From contig NZ_JAMBPQ010000020.1 of the NCBI RefSeq assembly GCF_024206495.1, forward strand, positions 1-64,000: a DNA stretch of 64,000 nucleotides, written 5' to 3'. Below, one piece after another: positions 26,330-35,560 of this stretch (its first letter is position 1; each line of letters begins with the position of its first letter). Made by a program: the position numbers and the translations under genes. This DNA comes from Paraburkholderia sp. CNPSo 3272 (GTDB lineage Bacteria > Pseudomonadota > Gammaproteobacteria > Burkholderiales > Burkholderiaceae). A model generated the notes under the pieces. That model ran no database searches and was not told where the DNA came from. It worked only from the letters and a program-made list of their open reading frames with translations.

Positions 26330-27592
26330 TTACGCGGTCTTTTTCGCGCGCTTGCCTTCCACGTCGGGCAGCAAAATGGTGAGGATGCCGATGAGCGGCA
26401 GGAACGAGCACACCTTGTAGACGAAGCCGATGCTGGTCGCATCCGCCAACTGGCCGAGCACCGCCGCGCCGATGCCGCCGAGGCCGAAGGCGAAGCCGAA
26501 GAAGAGACCCGCGACCATGCCCACCTTGCCCGGAATCAGCTCTTGTGCGTAGACGAGGATGGCCGAGAACGCGGAAGCCAGCACCACGCCGATGATCACC
26601 GTGAGCACGCCGGTCCAGAACAGGTTGGCGTAGGGCAGGAGCAGCGTGAACGGCGCCACGCCGAGAATCGAGACCCAGATCACGTACTTGCGGCCGATGC
26701 GGTCGCCCACCGGGCCGCCGATGATCGTGCCTGCGGCCACGGCGGCGAGGAACACGAACAGGTGGATCTGCGCGGCCTGCACGGAGAGGTGGAAGCGGTC
26801 GATCAGATAGAACGTGAAGTAGCTGTTGATGCTCGCGAGGTAGAAGTACTTCGAGAACACAAGCAGCACGAGCACGCCGATGGCGCCCGCCACGCGTCCA
26901 CGCGAGAGCACCACGTGCGGCACCTCGGCGCGCTTTTTCTTCATCGCGGGATGGGCCTTGTACCAGCGGCCGATCTGCGTGAGCACGACCATGCCGACGA
27001 GCGCCGCCGCCGAGAACCACGCGATGCTGCGCTGACCGTGCGGGATGACGATCGCGGCGGCGAGCAGCGGCCCGAGCGACGTGCCTGCGTTGCCGCCCAC
27101 CTGGAAGAGCGACTGCGCGAGACCGTGACGCCCGCCCGACGCCATGCGCGCCACGCGCGAAGATTCCGGATGGAACACCGACGAGCCGCAGCCCACCAGG
27201 GCGGCTGCGACGAGCAGCACGCCGAAGGTCGGCGCGACCGACATCAGCAGCAGGCCGCACAGCGTGAAGCCCATGCCGACGGGCAGCGAGTACGGCAGGG
27301 GCCGCTTGTCGGTGAAGAAGCCCACCAGCGGCTGCAGCATCGACGCCGTGATCTGGTAGGTGAGGGTGATGAGGCCGATCTGCGTGAACGACAGCGAGAA
27401 GTTGTCCTTGAGCATCGGGTAGATGGCGAGGATCAGCGACTGGATCATGTCGTTGAGCAGGTGCGAGAAGCTGATCGCACCCAGCACCGAGTAGACGGTG
27501 CGTTGCACGGCGCCCGCAGCGGGGGCGGAAGCGGCCGCGGACGAACCCGCGGCGGCGCCCGGCAGGGCGCGCTTGTCGAGACTGGTTTCCAT
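26330..27592 (-). CDS. Fsr-type MFS exporter (fosmidomycin-resistance family)
   Basis: A 420-aa major facilitator with about 12 helices, an alanine-rich N-terminal tail of about 28 residues, then VYSVLGAISFSHLLNDMIQS and LILAIYPMLKDNFSLSFTQIG, which are the hallmark of the Fsr/YnfM-like fosmidomycin-resistance subfamily. The central loop has GGPVGDRIGRKYVIW, the MFS D-R-x-G-R-K motif. It probably exports a small amphiphilic compound; fosmidomycin export is the family's namesake activity but the real substrate is unknown. ATG 27592 is the clear start. Confidence 0.88.
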   Translation of the reverse strand: METSLDKRALPGAAAGSSAAASAPAAGAVQRTVYSVLGAISFSHLLNDMIQSLILAIYPMLKDNFSLSFTQIGLITLTYQITASMLQPLVGFFTDKRPLPYSLPVGMGFTLCGLLLMSVAPTFGVLLVAAALVGCGSSVFHPESSRVARMASGGRHGLAQSLFQVGGNAGTSLGPLLAAAIVIPHGQRSIAWFSAAALVGMVVLTQIGRWYKAHPAMKKKRAEVPHVVLSRGRVAGAIGVLVLLVFSKYFYLASINSYFTFYLIDRFHLSVQAAQIHLFVFLAAVAAGTIIGGPVGDRIGRKYVIWVSILGVAPFTLLLPYANLFWTGVLTVIIGVVLASAFSAILVYAQELIPGKVGMVAGLFFGFAFGLGGIGAAVLGQLADATSIGFVYKVCSFLPLIGILTILLPDVEGKRAKKTA

Positions 27593-27912
27593 GTTGTCGG
27601 TAGCAGCAGAGAGTATTCAGCGGGCACCACGCCTGGCGGGCAGCGGCGGCGGCATGAAAGGACATGTATAAGAGTTATGAGCGCAGTGTAATGTGTCTTC
27701 CTCGAACCGGACGGACAAGATTTGTCGAGAATCGGACAGGAGCGACGCACCGTTGCGCTGCGGCCCTATGCCGCAAGGGCGAGAGCCAATACACAAAATT
27801 CATGCGGGATTTTTGGCATCTCATTTTGGCCGTGTATAAACCGCCGATGTGCGCGCCCACGAGGCGTGCATTACGGGGCCGGAATACGAGCCGCAGCCGC
27901 GCGCGAAGGCGT
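27593..27912. other. intergenic region between divergent fsr-type and chemoreceptor genes
   Basis: About 320 bp without a supported gene. It has AT-rich patches (ATGTATAAGAGTTATG near 27663) and two copies of TTTTGGC near 27810-27830. No tRNA, clear operator or terminator is seen. Confidence 0.4.
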
Positions 27913-27940
27913 TAAAGAATGCGCGGCGGTGTGCCGTAGA
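27913..27940 (+). promoter_or_regulatory. possible sigma28 (FliA) promoter for the chemoreceptor
   Basis: TAAAGAAT (27913-27920) and GCCGTAGA (27933-27940) resemble the flagellar TAAAGTTT-N11-GCCGATAA pattern with 12 bp between them. It lies about 70 nt before the likely start of a chemoreceptor gene, a typical FliA target. Confidence 0.35.
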
Positions 27941-28008
27941 CCGGGGTTGAGGCGTAGCGCAAATCAAGAACGATGGCGCTGAGCCTGACAACAATGCTGG
28001 AGACCAAA

Positions 28009-29691
28009 ATGAAAGCAGTATCGCAAGGCGGCGGCCACGCAGGGTTTGCGCCGCAGGATCCGGCAAGCGGCGCGGCGCACGCGCAGCAACGCAAAACGGG
28101 ACGGGCTGGCGCGGCGACGCGCAGCTCGCGGCTTTCCGTGAAGGCCACACTGCGCCTCGCCTTCGCGTTGGTGTTGATCGGCACGCTCGCCATCGGCGCG
28201 ATTTCGCTCGCGCAAATCAGCCGTCTCAACGGCTCGACGCAATCGATCTACGAACAGGGCTACGTCGCGAGCCGCGCCGCCGAGGAAGCGCGCGGGCACG
28301 TGCTGCGTGCGAGCCGCGCGCAGAAGATGCTGCTCACCGCGACCACGGCGCGCGAGCGCGACGAACTGGGCCAGGACATCGACAAGGATCTCGGCGCACT
28401 GGAGCTCGGCATGAGCCAGCTGCAGCAATACGCACAGGAACAGGGCGGCGACGCGCTCGCCCTGCAAAAGAAGCTCGCCGATGCGACCACGGCGTGGAGC
28501 GCACACCTGCGCGAGTTCGTGACGCTCGTGAAGCAGCAGCCGCTCGATCTCTCGCAGATGAGCTGGCAGGTGGGCACGCAGGACGTCTCGCTGCTCGTGG
28601 AGACCGGCAAGCTCGAAACGCTCGTCAACGACCTCGTCGCGCAGCGCGGCACGGCCGCGAAGGCGACCATCGCGAAGGCCGAGTTCATCTTCAAGTCGTC
28701 GTTCGTGATGATGGCCGTGGCGACGGTGGCCATGTTCGTGCTCGCCTTCTTCGTGAGCGAATGGGTCGTGCGCCGCATTGCGCGACAACTGGGCGGCGAG
28801 CCGGCGCACGCCAAGGCCATCGCGGCCCGTATCGCGGCCGGCGACCTCGCACAGCCCGTCACGGTTCACGCCCGTGACGCGGCGAGCATGCTGGGCGCCC
28901 TGCGCGACATGCAGAAGGGTCTCTCGACCACGGTGGCCGAGATTGCGGCCAGCGCCGAGGCGATCGCCTGCGCCTCGGGCGAAATCTCGACCGGCAATCT
29001 CGATCTGTCGCGCCGCACCGAAGAACAGGCCATGGCGCTCGAGCGCACGGCGAGCAGCATGGAGCAGCTCACGTCCACGGTTCGCCTGAACGCCGAGAAC
29101 GCGGAGCAGGCCAGCACGCTCGCGGGCAATGCCTCGGCAATCGCGGAGAAGGGCGGCTCGGTGGTGGGGCGCGTGGTCGCGACGATGCAGGAGATCAACG
29201 ACAGCGCGAAGAGCATTGTGGACATCATCGGCGTAATCGAGGGCATTGCATTCCAGACCAACATCCTCGCGCTCAACGCCGCCGTTGAAGCGGCGCGTGC
29301 AGGCGAGGAAGGGCGCGGTTTCGCGGTGGTGGCGGGCGAAGTGCGCAGCCTCGCGCAGCGCAGCGCGGCGGCGGCCAAGGAGATCAAGACGCTGATCGGC
29401 GCGTCGGTCGAGCGCGTATCGAATGGCTCGACACTGGCGCAGGACGCGGGCTCGACGATGGACGAAGTCGTGAAGGCCGTGCGGCGCGTGAACGACATCA
29501 TCGGGGAAATTTCGGCGGCTTCGCGCGAGCAGCGTTCGGGCATCGAGGAAATCAGCCGCGCGGTCACGCAGATGGACGCCGGCACGCAGCAGAACGCGGC
29601 GCTCGTTGAAGAGGCGACCGCGGCTGCGCAATCGCTCGACGATCAGGCCACGGTGCTCAAGCGGCTGGTGGGGAAATTCCGGCTGGCTTGA
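28009..29691 (+). CDS. methyl-accepting chemotaxis protein (Tsr-like)
   Basis: The 560-aa receptor has a polar, Ala/Gly-rich N-terminal tail (about 40 residues), a first membrane helix (LRLAFALVLIGTLAIGAISL), a periplasmic four-helix ligand domain, a second helix (FVMMAVATVAMFVLAFFVSE), HAMP, and a cytoplasmic signalling tip EGIAFQTNILALNAAVEAAR with flanking methylation helices. It reports a ligand to CheW/CheA; the ligand is unknown. ATG 28009 has GGAGA six bases upstream. Alternative in-frame starts at 27973 and 27994 give 5-12 more residues. No C-terminal CheR-docking pentapeptide is seen. Confidence 0.93.
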   Translation: MKAVSQGGGHAGFAPQDPASGAAHAQQRKTGRAGAATRSSRLSVKATLRLAFALVLIGTLAIGAISLAQISRLNGSTQSIYEQGYVASRAAEEARGHVLRASRAQKMLLTATTARERDELGQDIDKDLGALELGMSQLQQYAQEQGGDALALQKKLADATTAWSAHLREFVTLVKQQPLDLSQMSWQVGTQDVSLLVETGKLETLVNDLVAQRGTAAKATIAKAEFIFKSSFVMMAVATVAMFVLAFFVSEWVVRRIARQLGGEPAHAKAIAARIAAGDLAQPVTVHARDAASMLGALRDMQKGLSTTVAEIAASAEAIACASGEISTGNLDLSRRTEEQAMALERTASSMEQLTSTVRLNAENAEQASTLAGNASAIAEKGGSVVGRVVATMQEINDSAKSIVDIIGVIEGIAFQTNILALNAAVEAARAGEEGRGFAVVAGEVRSLAQRSAAAAKEIKTLIGASVERVSNGSTLAQDAGSTMDEVVKAVRRVNDIIGEISAASREQRSGIEEISRAVTQMDAGTQQNAALVEEATAAAQSLDDQATVLKRLVGKFRLA

Positions 29692-29727
29692 CGCCCCCGC
29701 CGTTCATTGCTCGTTGCGGGCACAGCG

Positions 29728-29762
29728 AAAACGCCGCGTGATTTCGACACGCGGCGTTTTTT
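29728..29762. terminator. bidirectional terminator between chemoreceptor and iolB
   Basis: Thirteen-base-pair perfect stem AAAACGCCGCGTG/CACGCGGCGTTTT (29728-29740/29748-29760), 7-nt loop, T-tracts on both strands. Confidence 0.9.
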
Positions 29763-29771
29763 ATGGACGCG

Positions 29772-30575
29772 TCACTTCGCGTCCCGCTCGATGATCCACT
29801 CGTGCGCCGGGTCGTTGTGGAAGTGCCATTCGCGCGTGGGGCCCGCCATCACGTTCAGGTAGTACGAGTCGTAGCCATACGGGACGACGACCGGGTGATA
29901 GCCGCGCGGCACCATCACGATGTCGTGATTTTCCACGGCCATTGTTTCGTCCAGATCGCGCGCGTCGGTGTACACGCGCTGGAACGCGAAACCCTGCTGC
30001 GGATTGAGCCGGTGATAGTAGGTTTCTTCGAGCGCGCTTTCGTGCGGCAAGCGGTCGGCGTCGTGCTTGTGCGGCGGGTAGCTCGACGAGTGGCCCGACG
30101 GCGTGCGCACCTCGACCACGAGCAGCGATTCCGCGGGCGCGTCTTGCGGCAGGATATCGCAGACGTAGCGTGTATTTGCGCCCTTGCCGCGCGTGGAGCG
30201 CTTCATCTGCGCGGGCTCGATGAGGCGAACGGGCAGCGTGCCCTTGGCGGGCGCGCTCGCCACGCCCACTTCGGCGTTGCGTTTGGCGCGCACGGTCGCT
30301 TTCACGCCGGGCGGCACATAAAGGGCATACGGCGCGGCGTCTTCGAAGACGCTGTCGCGCGAGCCGAGACTCGACCAGCGCTCACCGAGCGCCTCGATAT
30401 CCACCGCGCCCGAGAGTACGACGATGCAGCTCTCGCGATCGGGCTCGCCGACATAGACGAGTTCATCCGTCTCGAGCCGATATGCGGCGAAGCCGACATA
30501 GCGCCAGCCCGCGGTGTCGGGCGTGACGCGCGCGATCGTTTGGCCTTCGCGCGCGGCCTTGACCAGTAGAGTCAT
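29772..30575 (-). CDS. iolB: 5-deoxy-glucuronate isomerase
   Basis: A 267-aa cupin-fold enzyme of inositol catabolism, converting 5-deoxy-D-glucuronate to 5-dehydro-2-deoxy-D-gluconate. Conserved segments include SSYPPHKHD (metal-binding His pair) near residue 167, EETYYHRLNPQQGFAFQRVY and the C-terminal YYLNVMAGPTREWHFHNDP. It is the last gene of the operon; its ATG overlaps the stop of iolE by 4 bp, so translation is coupled. A longer open frame upstream lies inside iolE and is not used. Confidence 0.94.
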   Translation of the reverse strand: MTLLVKAAREGQTIARVTPDTAGWRYVGFAAYRLETDELVYVGEPDRESCIVVLSGAVDIEALGERWSSLGSRDSVFEDAAPYALYVPPGVKATVRAKRNAEVGVASAPAKGTLPVRLIEPAQMKRSTRGKGANTRYVCDILPQDAPAESLLVVEVRTPSGHSSSYPPHKHDADRLPHESALEETYYHRLNPQQGFAFQRVYTDARDLDETMAVENHDIVMVPRGYHPVVVPYGYDSYYLNVMAGPTREWHFHNDPAHEWIIERDAK

Positions 30576-31486
30576 GCTGCCTCCTTCGATGGGGTATCGG
30601 TCGCATCGACGAGCGTGCGCAGCGTACGGTAACCCCTTTGCGCATATTCGTAAGACGGTGCGATCACCGGGTCCTGCTCGGCTTCGACGACGAGCCAGCC
30701 GCGATAGCCGTGGCGCTTGAGCCGCGCGATGATCGCGGGGAAATCGACGGCGCCGTCGCCGGGCACGGTGAACGCGCCTGCGAGCACGGCGTCGAGAAAG
30801 CTCCAGTTGCGGTTGCGGGCGAGTTTCATGACCGCGGGCCGCACGTCCTTGCAGTGCACATGGCACACGCGCGCAATGTGCTTGTCGAGCTCCGCGACGG
30901 GGTCGCCGCCGGCAAACGTGATATGGCCCGCGTCGAACAGCAGGCCCACGGCGTCGCTCGTGCGCGCCATCAGCTTGTCGACGTCGGCAGGCGTTTCGAC
31001 GTAGGCGCCCATGTGATGGTGGTACGCGAGCCGCACGCCGCGCGAGAGCGTATGGCGTGCGAAGGCGTCCACGCGTGCGGCGTACTCGTCCCACTGCTTG
31101 TCGCTGAAAAAGCGCGGGCGCTGATAGAGCGGACGCGGCGCGCCCTGGATCGAATCGGCGACCTCGCCGTAGACCATCACGGTCGCGCCGTTCTGCGCGA
31201 GCAGGTCCAGATGCTCCTCGACCGCGGCGATCTCTTCCTCCACGCTGCGCCGCGCGAGCATGCCCGAGTACCAGCCGGATACGAGCGATAGATCGTATTG
31301 CGCGAGGAGCGCCTTGAGCGCCTGCGGCTCGCGCGGAAACTTGTTGCCTAGCTCGAAACCCTCATAGCCGATCTCGCGGCCCTCGGTGAGCGCCTGCGAT
31401 AGCGGCGTCTCGCCGCCGAGCGAGGGCAGGTCGTCGTTCATCCACGACAGCGGATTGATGCCGATGCGTACTTCAAATGCGCTCAT
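30572..31486 (-). CDS. iolE: myo-inosose-2 dehydratase
   Basis: A 304-aa TIM-barrel enzyme (AP endonuclease 2 superfamily) that dehydrates 2-keto-myo-inositol. It starts with the family phrase RIGINPLSWMNDDLPSLGGE and carries the metal-site segments YHHHMGAYVET, LLFDAGHITFAGGD and ARVCHVHCKDVR. It sits between iolD (33-bp gap) and iolB (4-bp overlap) in the inositol operon. Confidence 0.95.
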   Translation of the reverse strand: MSAFEVRIGINPLSWMNDDLPSLGGETPLSQALTEGREIGYEGFELGNKFPREPQALKALLAQYDLSLVSGWYSGMLARRSVEEEIAAVEEHLDLLAQNGATVMVYGEVADSIQGAPRPLYQRPRFFSDKQWDEYAARVDAFARHTLSRGVRLAYHHHMGAYVETPADVDKLMARTSDAVGLLFDAGHITFAGGDPVAELDKHIARVCHVHCKDVRPAVMKLARNRNWSFLDAVLAGAFTVPGDGAVDFPAIIARLKRHGYRGWLVVEAEQDPVIAPSYEYAQRGYRTLRTLVDATDTPSKEAA

Positions 31487-31519
31487 GTGCGCTCCTCGAT
31501 GTCTGTGTCGTCAGAGGCG

Positions 31520-33511
31520 TTATGCGTCGCCGGGTTCGTCGTCGCTGGCGGGTGAATCTTCGCTGGGTTGCGCGCGTCCGCTGCGCTGCGCGACCTGTTC
31601 TTCATAGCGTTCGCGCGCCTCGCGCACCGCAGGGCGCGTGGACACTTCGGGCACGGCGACTTCCCACCACCAGCCGCCTTCCTCGGTCGTGCGCGCGGGG
31701 TCGGTGTCGATTGAGACCACATAGGTGCGCGACGAGGCGCGCGCGCGTTGCAGCGCCGCTTCGAGTTCCGCGACGTTCGCGACGTGTTCGGCCTGCGCGC
31801 CGAGCGAGCGCGCATGCGAGGCGAAGTCGATGCGCGGCGCGCCGAGCGGCCCCTGCGCACAGTCGTCGAACAGGTTGTTGAACGGCGCGCCGCCGCAAGC
31901 CTGCTGCAACCGGTTGATGCAGCCATAGCCGCGGTTGTCGAGCACGACGACGATGAGCTTCGCGCCCAGCATGACCGAGGTGGCGATCTCGCTGTTCATC
32001 ATCAGATAGCTGCCGTCGCCGACCATGACGATGACCTCGCGATCGGGGCGCGCAAGTTTCGCGCCCAGGCCGCCCGCGATCTCGTAGCCCATGCACGAGT
32101 AGCCGTATTCGACGTGATACGCGCCGGGCTGGCCCGCGCGCCAGAGCTTGTGCAGCTCGGCGGGCAGCGTGCCGGCCGCGCAGACGACGATGTCTTCGGT
32201 ATACGAACGACTCGACGAGCGCTGCACGGCGCCGATCACATCGGCGTCGTAGGGCAGGCGGCTGCGTTCCTGCGGCGCGTGCGTAAGACGCTCGATGCTC
32301 GCGCGCCAGTCGCCCGCGAGGCGCTGGGCGCGGGCGGTCCAGTTCGCGTCGGCGCGCCAGTTGATCAGTTCGTCGTTGAGCGCAGCAAGCGCCTGGCGCG
32401 CGTCGGCTTGCACGGCGAGGCCGTCGTGCTTGAGCGCGTCAAAGCCGTTGGCGTTCACGCCGATCACATGCGCGTTCGCAAAGAGCGAGTTCGAGCCGGT
32501 CGTGAAGTCCTGCAGACGCGTACCCACGGCGAGCACGCAGTCGGCGTCGCGCGCCAGTTCGTTGGCGGCGGGCGAGCCCGTTACGCCGAGCGCGCCGACG
32601 TTGAGCGGATCGTCCCACGCGAGCGAGCCTTTGCCCGCCTGCGTTTCGGCCACGGGAATGCCGCGCGAGGCCGCAAGCGTCTGCAAGGCCTGCGAGGCTC
32701 GTGCATAGAGCACGCCGCCGCCCGCGACGATGAGCGGGCGCTTCGCGCGATGCAGCTGCATAAGCGCCGCGTCGATCTCGGTCTGCACAGGCGCGGGGGC
32801 GTGGAATGTCACGAGGCGCGGCGTGAAGAAGCTCGCCGGATAGTCCCACGCCATGGCCTGCACGTCCTGCGGCAGCGCGAGCGTGACCGGGCCGCAGAGC
32901 GCGGCGTCGGTGAGCACGCGCAGCGCGCGCGGCAGCGCCGTGAGCAGCTGCGCGGGATGCACGATGCGATCGAAGTAGCGCGACACGGGGCGCAGCGCGT
33001 CATTCGCGGAGATGCCGCCGTCGTGCAGGTCCTCGATCTGCTGCAGCACCGGATCGGGTTCGCGCGACACGAAAATGTCGCCGGGCAATAGCAGCACCGG
33101 CAAGCGGTTCACGTGGGCAAGCGCGGCTGCCGTGACGAGATTCGTCGCGCCCGGGCCGATCGAGGTCGTCACCGCCATCATGCGGCGGCGAAAGTGCGCC
33201 TTCGCATAAGCGATCGCGCTGTGCGCCATGGCCTGCTCGTTGTGCGCGCGCAGCGTGGGCAGTTCGTGCCGATGCTGATAGAGCGCCTCGCCGAGGCCGG
33301 CCACGTTGCCGTGGCCGAAGATCGCGAACACGCCGCCGAATAGCGGCTCGGTGCGGCCCGAGCCGTCCTCGCTCGCCACGCGCTGCGCAGCGAGATAGCG
33401 CACGAGCGCCTGTGACGCCGTGAGCCGAACGGTGCTCGTGTGCGCTGCGGGCGTCGCGTTCTGGGCGCGTTCCTGCGCGGCGTCATCGCCAGGAGCAATG
33501 CGTTGATTCAT
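31520..33511 (-). CDS. iolD: 3D-(3,5/4)-trihydroxycyclohexane-1,2-dione acylhydrolase
   Basis: A 663-aa thiamine-diphosphate enzyme that opens the inositol ring to 5-deoxy-glucuronate. An N-terminal Pyr domain carries the catalytic Glu in RAHNEQAMAHSAIAYA and SIGPGATNLVTAAA; a central domain follows; and the C-terminal PP domain has the ThDP motif VGDGSYLMMNSEIATSV ending DNRGYGCINRLQ. The length is slightly above the usual 620-650 aa because of an acidic tail. Its ATG overlaps the iolC stop by 4 bp. Confidence 0.95.
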   Translation of the reverse strand: MNQRIAPGDDAAQERAQNATPAAHTSTVRLTASQALVRYLAAQRVASEDGSGRTEPLFGGVFAIFGHGNVAGLGEALYQHRHELPTLRAHNEQAMAHSAIAYAKAHFRRRMMAVTTSIGPGATNLVTAAALAHVNRLPVLLLPGDIFVSREPDPVLQQIEDLHDGGISANDALRPVSRYFDRIVHPAQLLTALPRALRVLTDAALCGPVTLALPQDVQAMAWDYPASFFTPRLVTFHAPAPVQTEIDAALMQLHRAKRPLIVAGGGVLYARASQALQTLAASRGIPVAETQAGKGSLAWDDPLNVGALGVTGSPAANELARDADCVLAVGTRLQDFTTGSNSLFANAHVIGVNANGFDALKHDGLAVQADARQALAALNDELINWRADANWTARAQRLAGDWRASIERLTHAPQERSRLPYDADVIGAVQRSSSRSYTEDIVVCAAGTLPAELHKLWRAGQPGAYHVEYGYSCMGYEIAGGLGAKLARPDREVIVMVGDGSYLMMNSEIATSVMLGAKLIVVVLDNRGYGCINRLQQACGGAPFNNLFDDCAQGPLGAPRIDFASHARSLGAQAEHVANVAELEAALQRARASSRTYVVSIDTDPARTTEEGGWWWEVAVPEVSTRPAVREARERYEEQVAQRSGRAQPSEDSPASDDEPGDA

Positions 33512-35523
33512 GCCGCCTTCTCCTCATGATTGTCGTGCGCACCTTGAGCGTCGGTGCGCGCGGCGCGCCACGCGCCGATCAGCGTTTCGAAGGCGCGGCG
33601 CGCGCGGGCGATCACCTCGTCGTCGCCGATTTCGCCTGCGAGCCAGGCGAGGCTCGGTTCATAGAAGATAGAGCGGCCCACTGTGAAGCCCCGGCACGTA
33701 TTCGAGACGGCCGCCGCGCGAAAGCCCTCCACGAGCTGGTCGATCGGCGCGGAGAGCCCGAGCAGCACGACGCCGCGGCAATACGGGTCGCGCTCGGCGA
33801 TCAGCGCGTCGATCTCGCGCCATTGAGCGGCGCCCATCGGTTCGAGCTTCCACCACTCCGGATAGAGGCCGATGTTGTAGAGCCGCTTGAGCGCGCGATA
33901 GACCGTATCGGGCGCATTCGGCTTGCCGTTAAGCTTCGGCGGGATCACTTCGAGCAGCAGTTCGTGGCCGCTCGCCTGGGTGGCGTCGTAGAGCGCGCGC
34001 AGTTGCGTTTCCTGTTCGAGACGCTGTTCGATGGGCTCGTCGGGATGGAACTGCACGAGACACTTCACCGTGTGGTCGATGGGCCAGGACGCGAGCGTCG
34101 TGCCGATCGACCGGCCATGGTCGAACACGAGCGGCACGGAGCCCGGCAACTCGACCGGGCGGCCGATCCACCAGCCGCGGCCGGTCGCGGCGTTGAGCGC
34201 ATCCTGGCCGTAGCGGTCATCGATCAGGACACCGATGCGTCCTTGCAAACCGAGCGTGCGCTCGGTCTGCGCCACGGCCTCGACGAAGAGATTCTTCAGA
34301 TACGAAATGCGCGCTTCGCTTACACCGGTCTGCTGCGCGAGATCGAAGAACTGATTGCGGTGATCGAACGCGAAGCCGAGTACTTCGTCGTGCCGCTTGC
34401 GCGCGGGCGTGACGCGATGCAGGCGCGCGAGCGTCGCGTCGCGGTCGGGGCGGCGCATACGCACGGGGTCGGCGGCCGCTTCGCGCAGAAAGTAGTCGAG
34501 TTCCACGGGCGTGGGCATGGCGGGCGCGCAGCCGTGCCGCGAGACGACGAGGGCGCCGCACGCGTTGGCCGAGCGCGCGCAGTCTTCGAGCGAAGCGTCG
34601 CGCAGCCAGCCCGAAAGAAAGCCGGAGGCGAAAGCGTCGCCGGCGCCGAGCACGTTGAGCACTTCGACTTCAACGCCGCGCTGCATCGGCAAGTCGTCCA
34701 TCGAGGCGGGCACCGCGCCTTCCACGATCTGGCAGCCGAGTGGCCCGCGCTTGACGAGCAGCGTCGCGCCCGTGACTTCGCGCACGCGCTTGAGCGCATC
34801 GACGAGCGATTCCTTGCCGCCCGCAATACGGAATTCTTCCTCGGTGCCGATCACGAGATCGAAATGCGGCAGGATGCGCTGCAAATGCGCGCTCACGCCT
34901 TCGCTCGCGACGAAGCGCGTTTCCCCATCGGCCTTGCCCGTGAGGCCCCACAGCACGGGACGGTAGTCGATGTCGAGCACGGTGCGCACGTTGTTGCGGC
35001 GCGCGTAGTCGAGCGCGGTGAGGCTCGTGCGGTTCACCTGTTCGGTCGAGAAGTGCGTGCCGGTGATGAGCAGCGCTTTCGAGGACGCGATGAAGGCTTC
35101 GTCGAAGTCGCCCGAATCGACGGCCATGTCGGCACAGTTCTCGCGGTAGAAAATGAGCGGGAACGTGTCGCGGTCTTTCAGGCCCAGCAGCACGAGCGCC
35201 GTGAGGCGTTCGTGGTCCACGCACACATGGCTCGTGTCGCAGCCTTCCTTCGTGAGGGTTTCGACGAGGAAGCGCCCCATATGATCGTCGCCCACGCGCG
35301 TGAGCATCGCCGACTTCAGGCCAAGACGTGCGCAGCCGAAGGCGATGTTCGCCGAGGAGCCGCCCAGATACTTCGCAAAGGTGGAGACGTCTTCGAGCCG
35401 CGCGCCCACCTGTTGAGCGTAGAGATCGACGCCCAGGCGGCCGAGGCAGACGATGTCGAGGCTGCGTCCGGCGGCGAAACGGCCTGGAGTGGAACGGGGC
35501 GGGGTTGAATGAGTCAGGGCCAT
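33508..35523 (-). CDS. iolC: bifunctional 5-dehydro-2-deoxygluconokinase / DUF2090 aldolase-like protein
   Basis: A 671-aa fusion. Residues about 20-340 are a PfkB/ribokinase-type kinase (CLGRLGVDLYAQQ, GGSSANIAFGCARLG, and the catalytic VLGAGDAFASGFLSGWL with its Asp base), which phosphorylates 5-dehydro-2-deoxy-gluconate. Residues about 355-655 are DUF2090, a TIM-barrel domain related to the class I aldolases that cleave the phosphorylated product into dihydroxyacetone phosphate and malonate semialdehyde (the IolJ step). This fusion is known in many Proteobacteria; aldolase activity of the second half is inferred from family. It overlaps iolD by 4 bp. Confidence 0.93.
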   Translation of the reverse strand: MALTHSTPPRSTPGRFAAGRSLDIVCLGRLGVDLYAQQVGARLEDVSTFAKYLGGSSANIAFGCARLGLKSAMLTRVGDDHMGRFLVETLTKEGCDTSHVCVDHERLTALVLLGLKDRDTFPLIFYRENCADMAVDSGDFDEAFIASSKALLITGTHFSTEQVNRTSLTALDYARRNNVRTVLDIDYRPVLWGLTGKADGETRFVASEGVSAHLQRILPHFDLVIGTEEEFRIAGGKESLVDALKRVREVTGATLLVKRGPLGCQIVEGAVPASMDDLPMQRGVEVEVLNVLGAGDAFASGFLSGWLRDASLEDCARSANACGALVVSRHGCAPAMPTPVELDYFLREAAADPVRMRRPDRDATLARLHRVTPARKRHDEVLGFAFDHRNQFFDLAQQTGVSEARISYLKNLFVEAVAQTERTLGLQGRIGVLIDDRYGQDALNAATGRGWWIGRPVELPGSVPLVFDHGRSIGTTLASWPIDHTVKCLVQFHPDEPIEQRLEQETQLRALYDATQASGHELLLEVIPPKLNGKPNAPDTVYRALKRLYNIGLYPEWWKLEPMGAAQWREIDALIAERDPYCRGVVLLGLSAPIDQLVEGFRAAAVSNTCRGFTVGRSIFYEPSLAWLAGEIGDDEVIARARRAFETLIGAWRAARTDAQGAHDNHEEKAA

Positions 35524-35560
35524 GTGTATTCCTGTTGGGTGCTGTGCCGTTCGCTCGTGC

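Noticed and set aside
27793..27912. Insertion or phage attachment site in the fsr/chemoreceptor gap
   Set aside because: No inverted terminal repeats, target duplication or tRNA end was seen.
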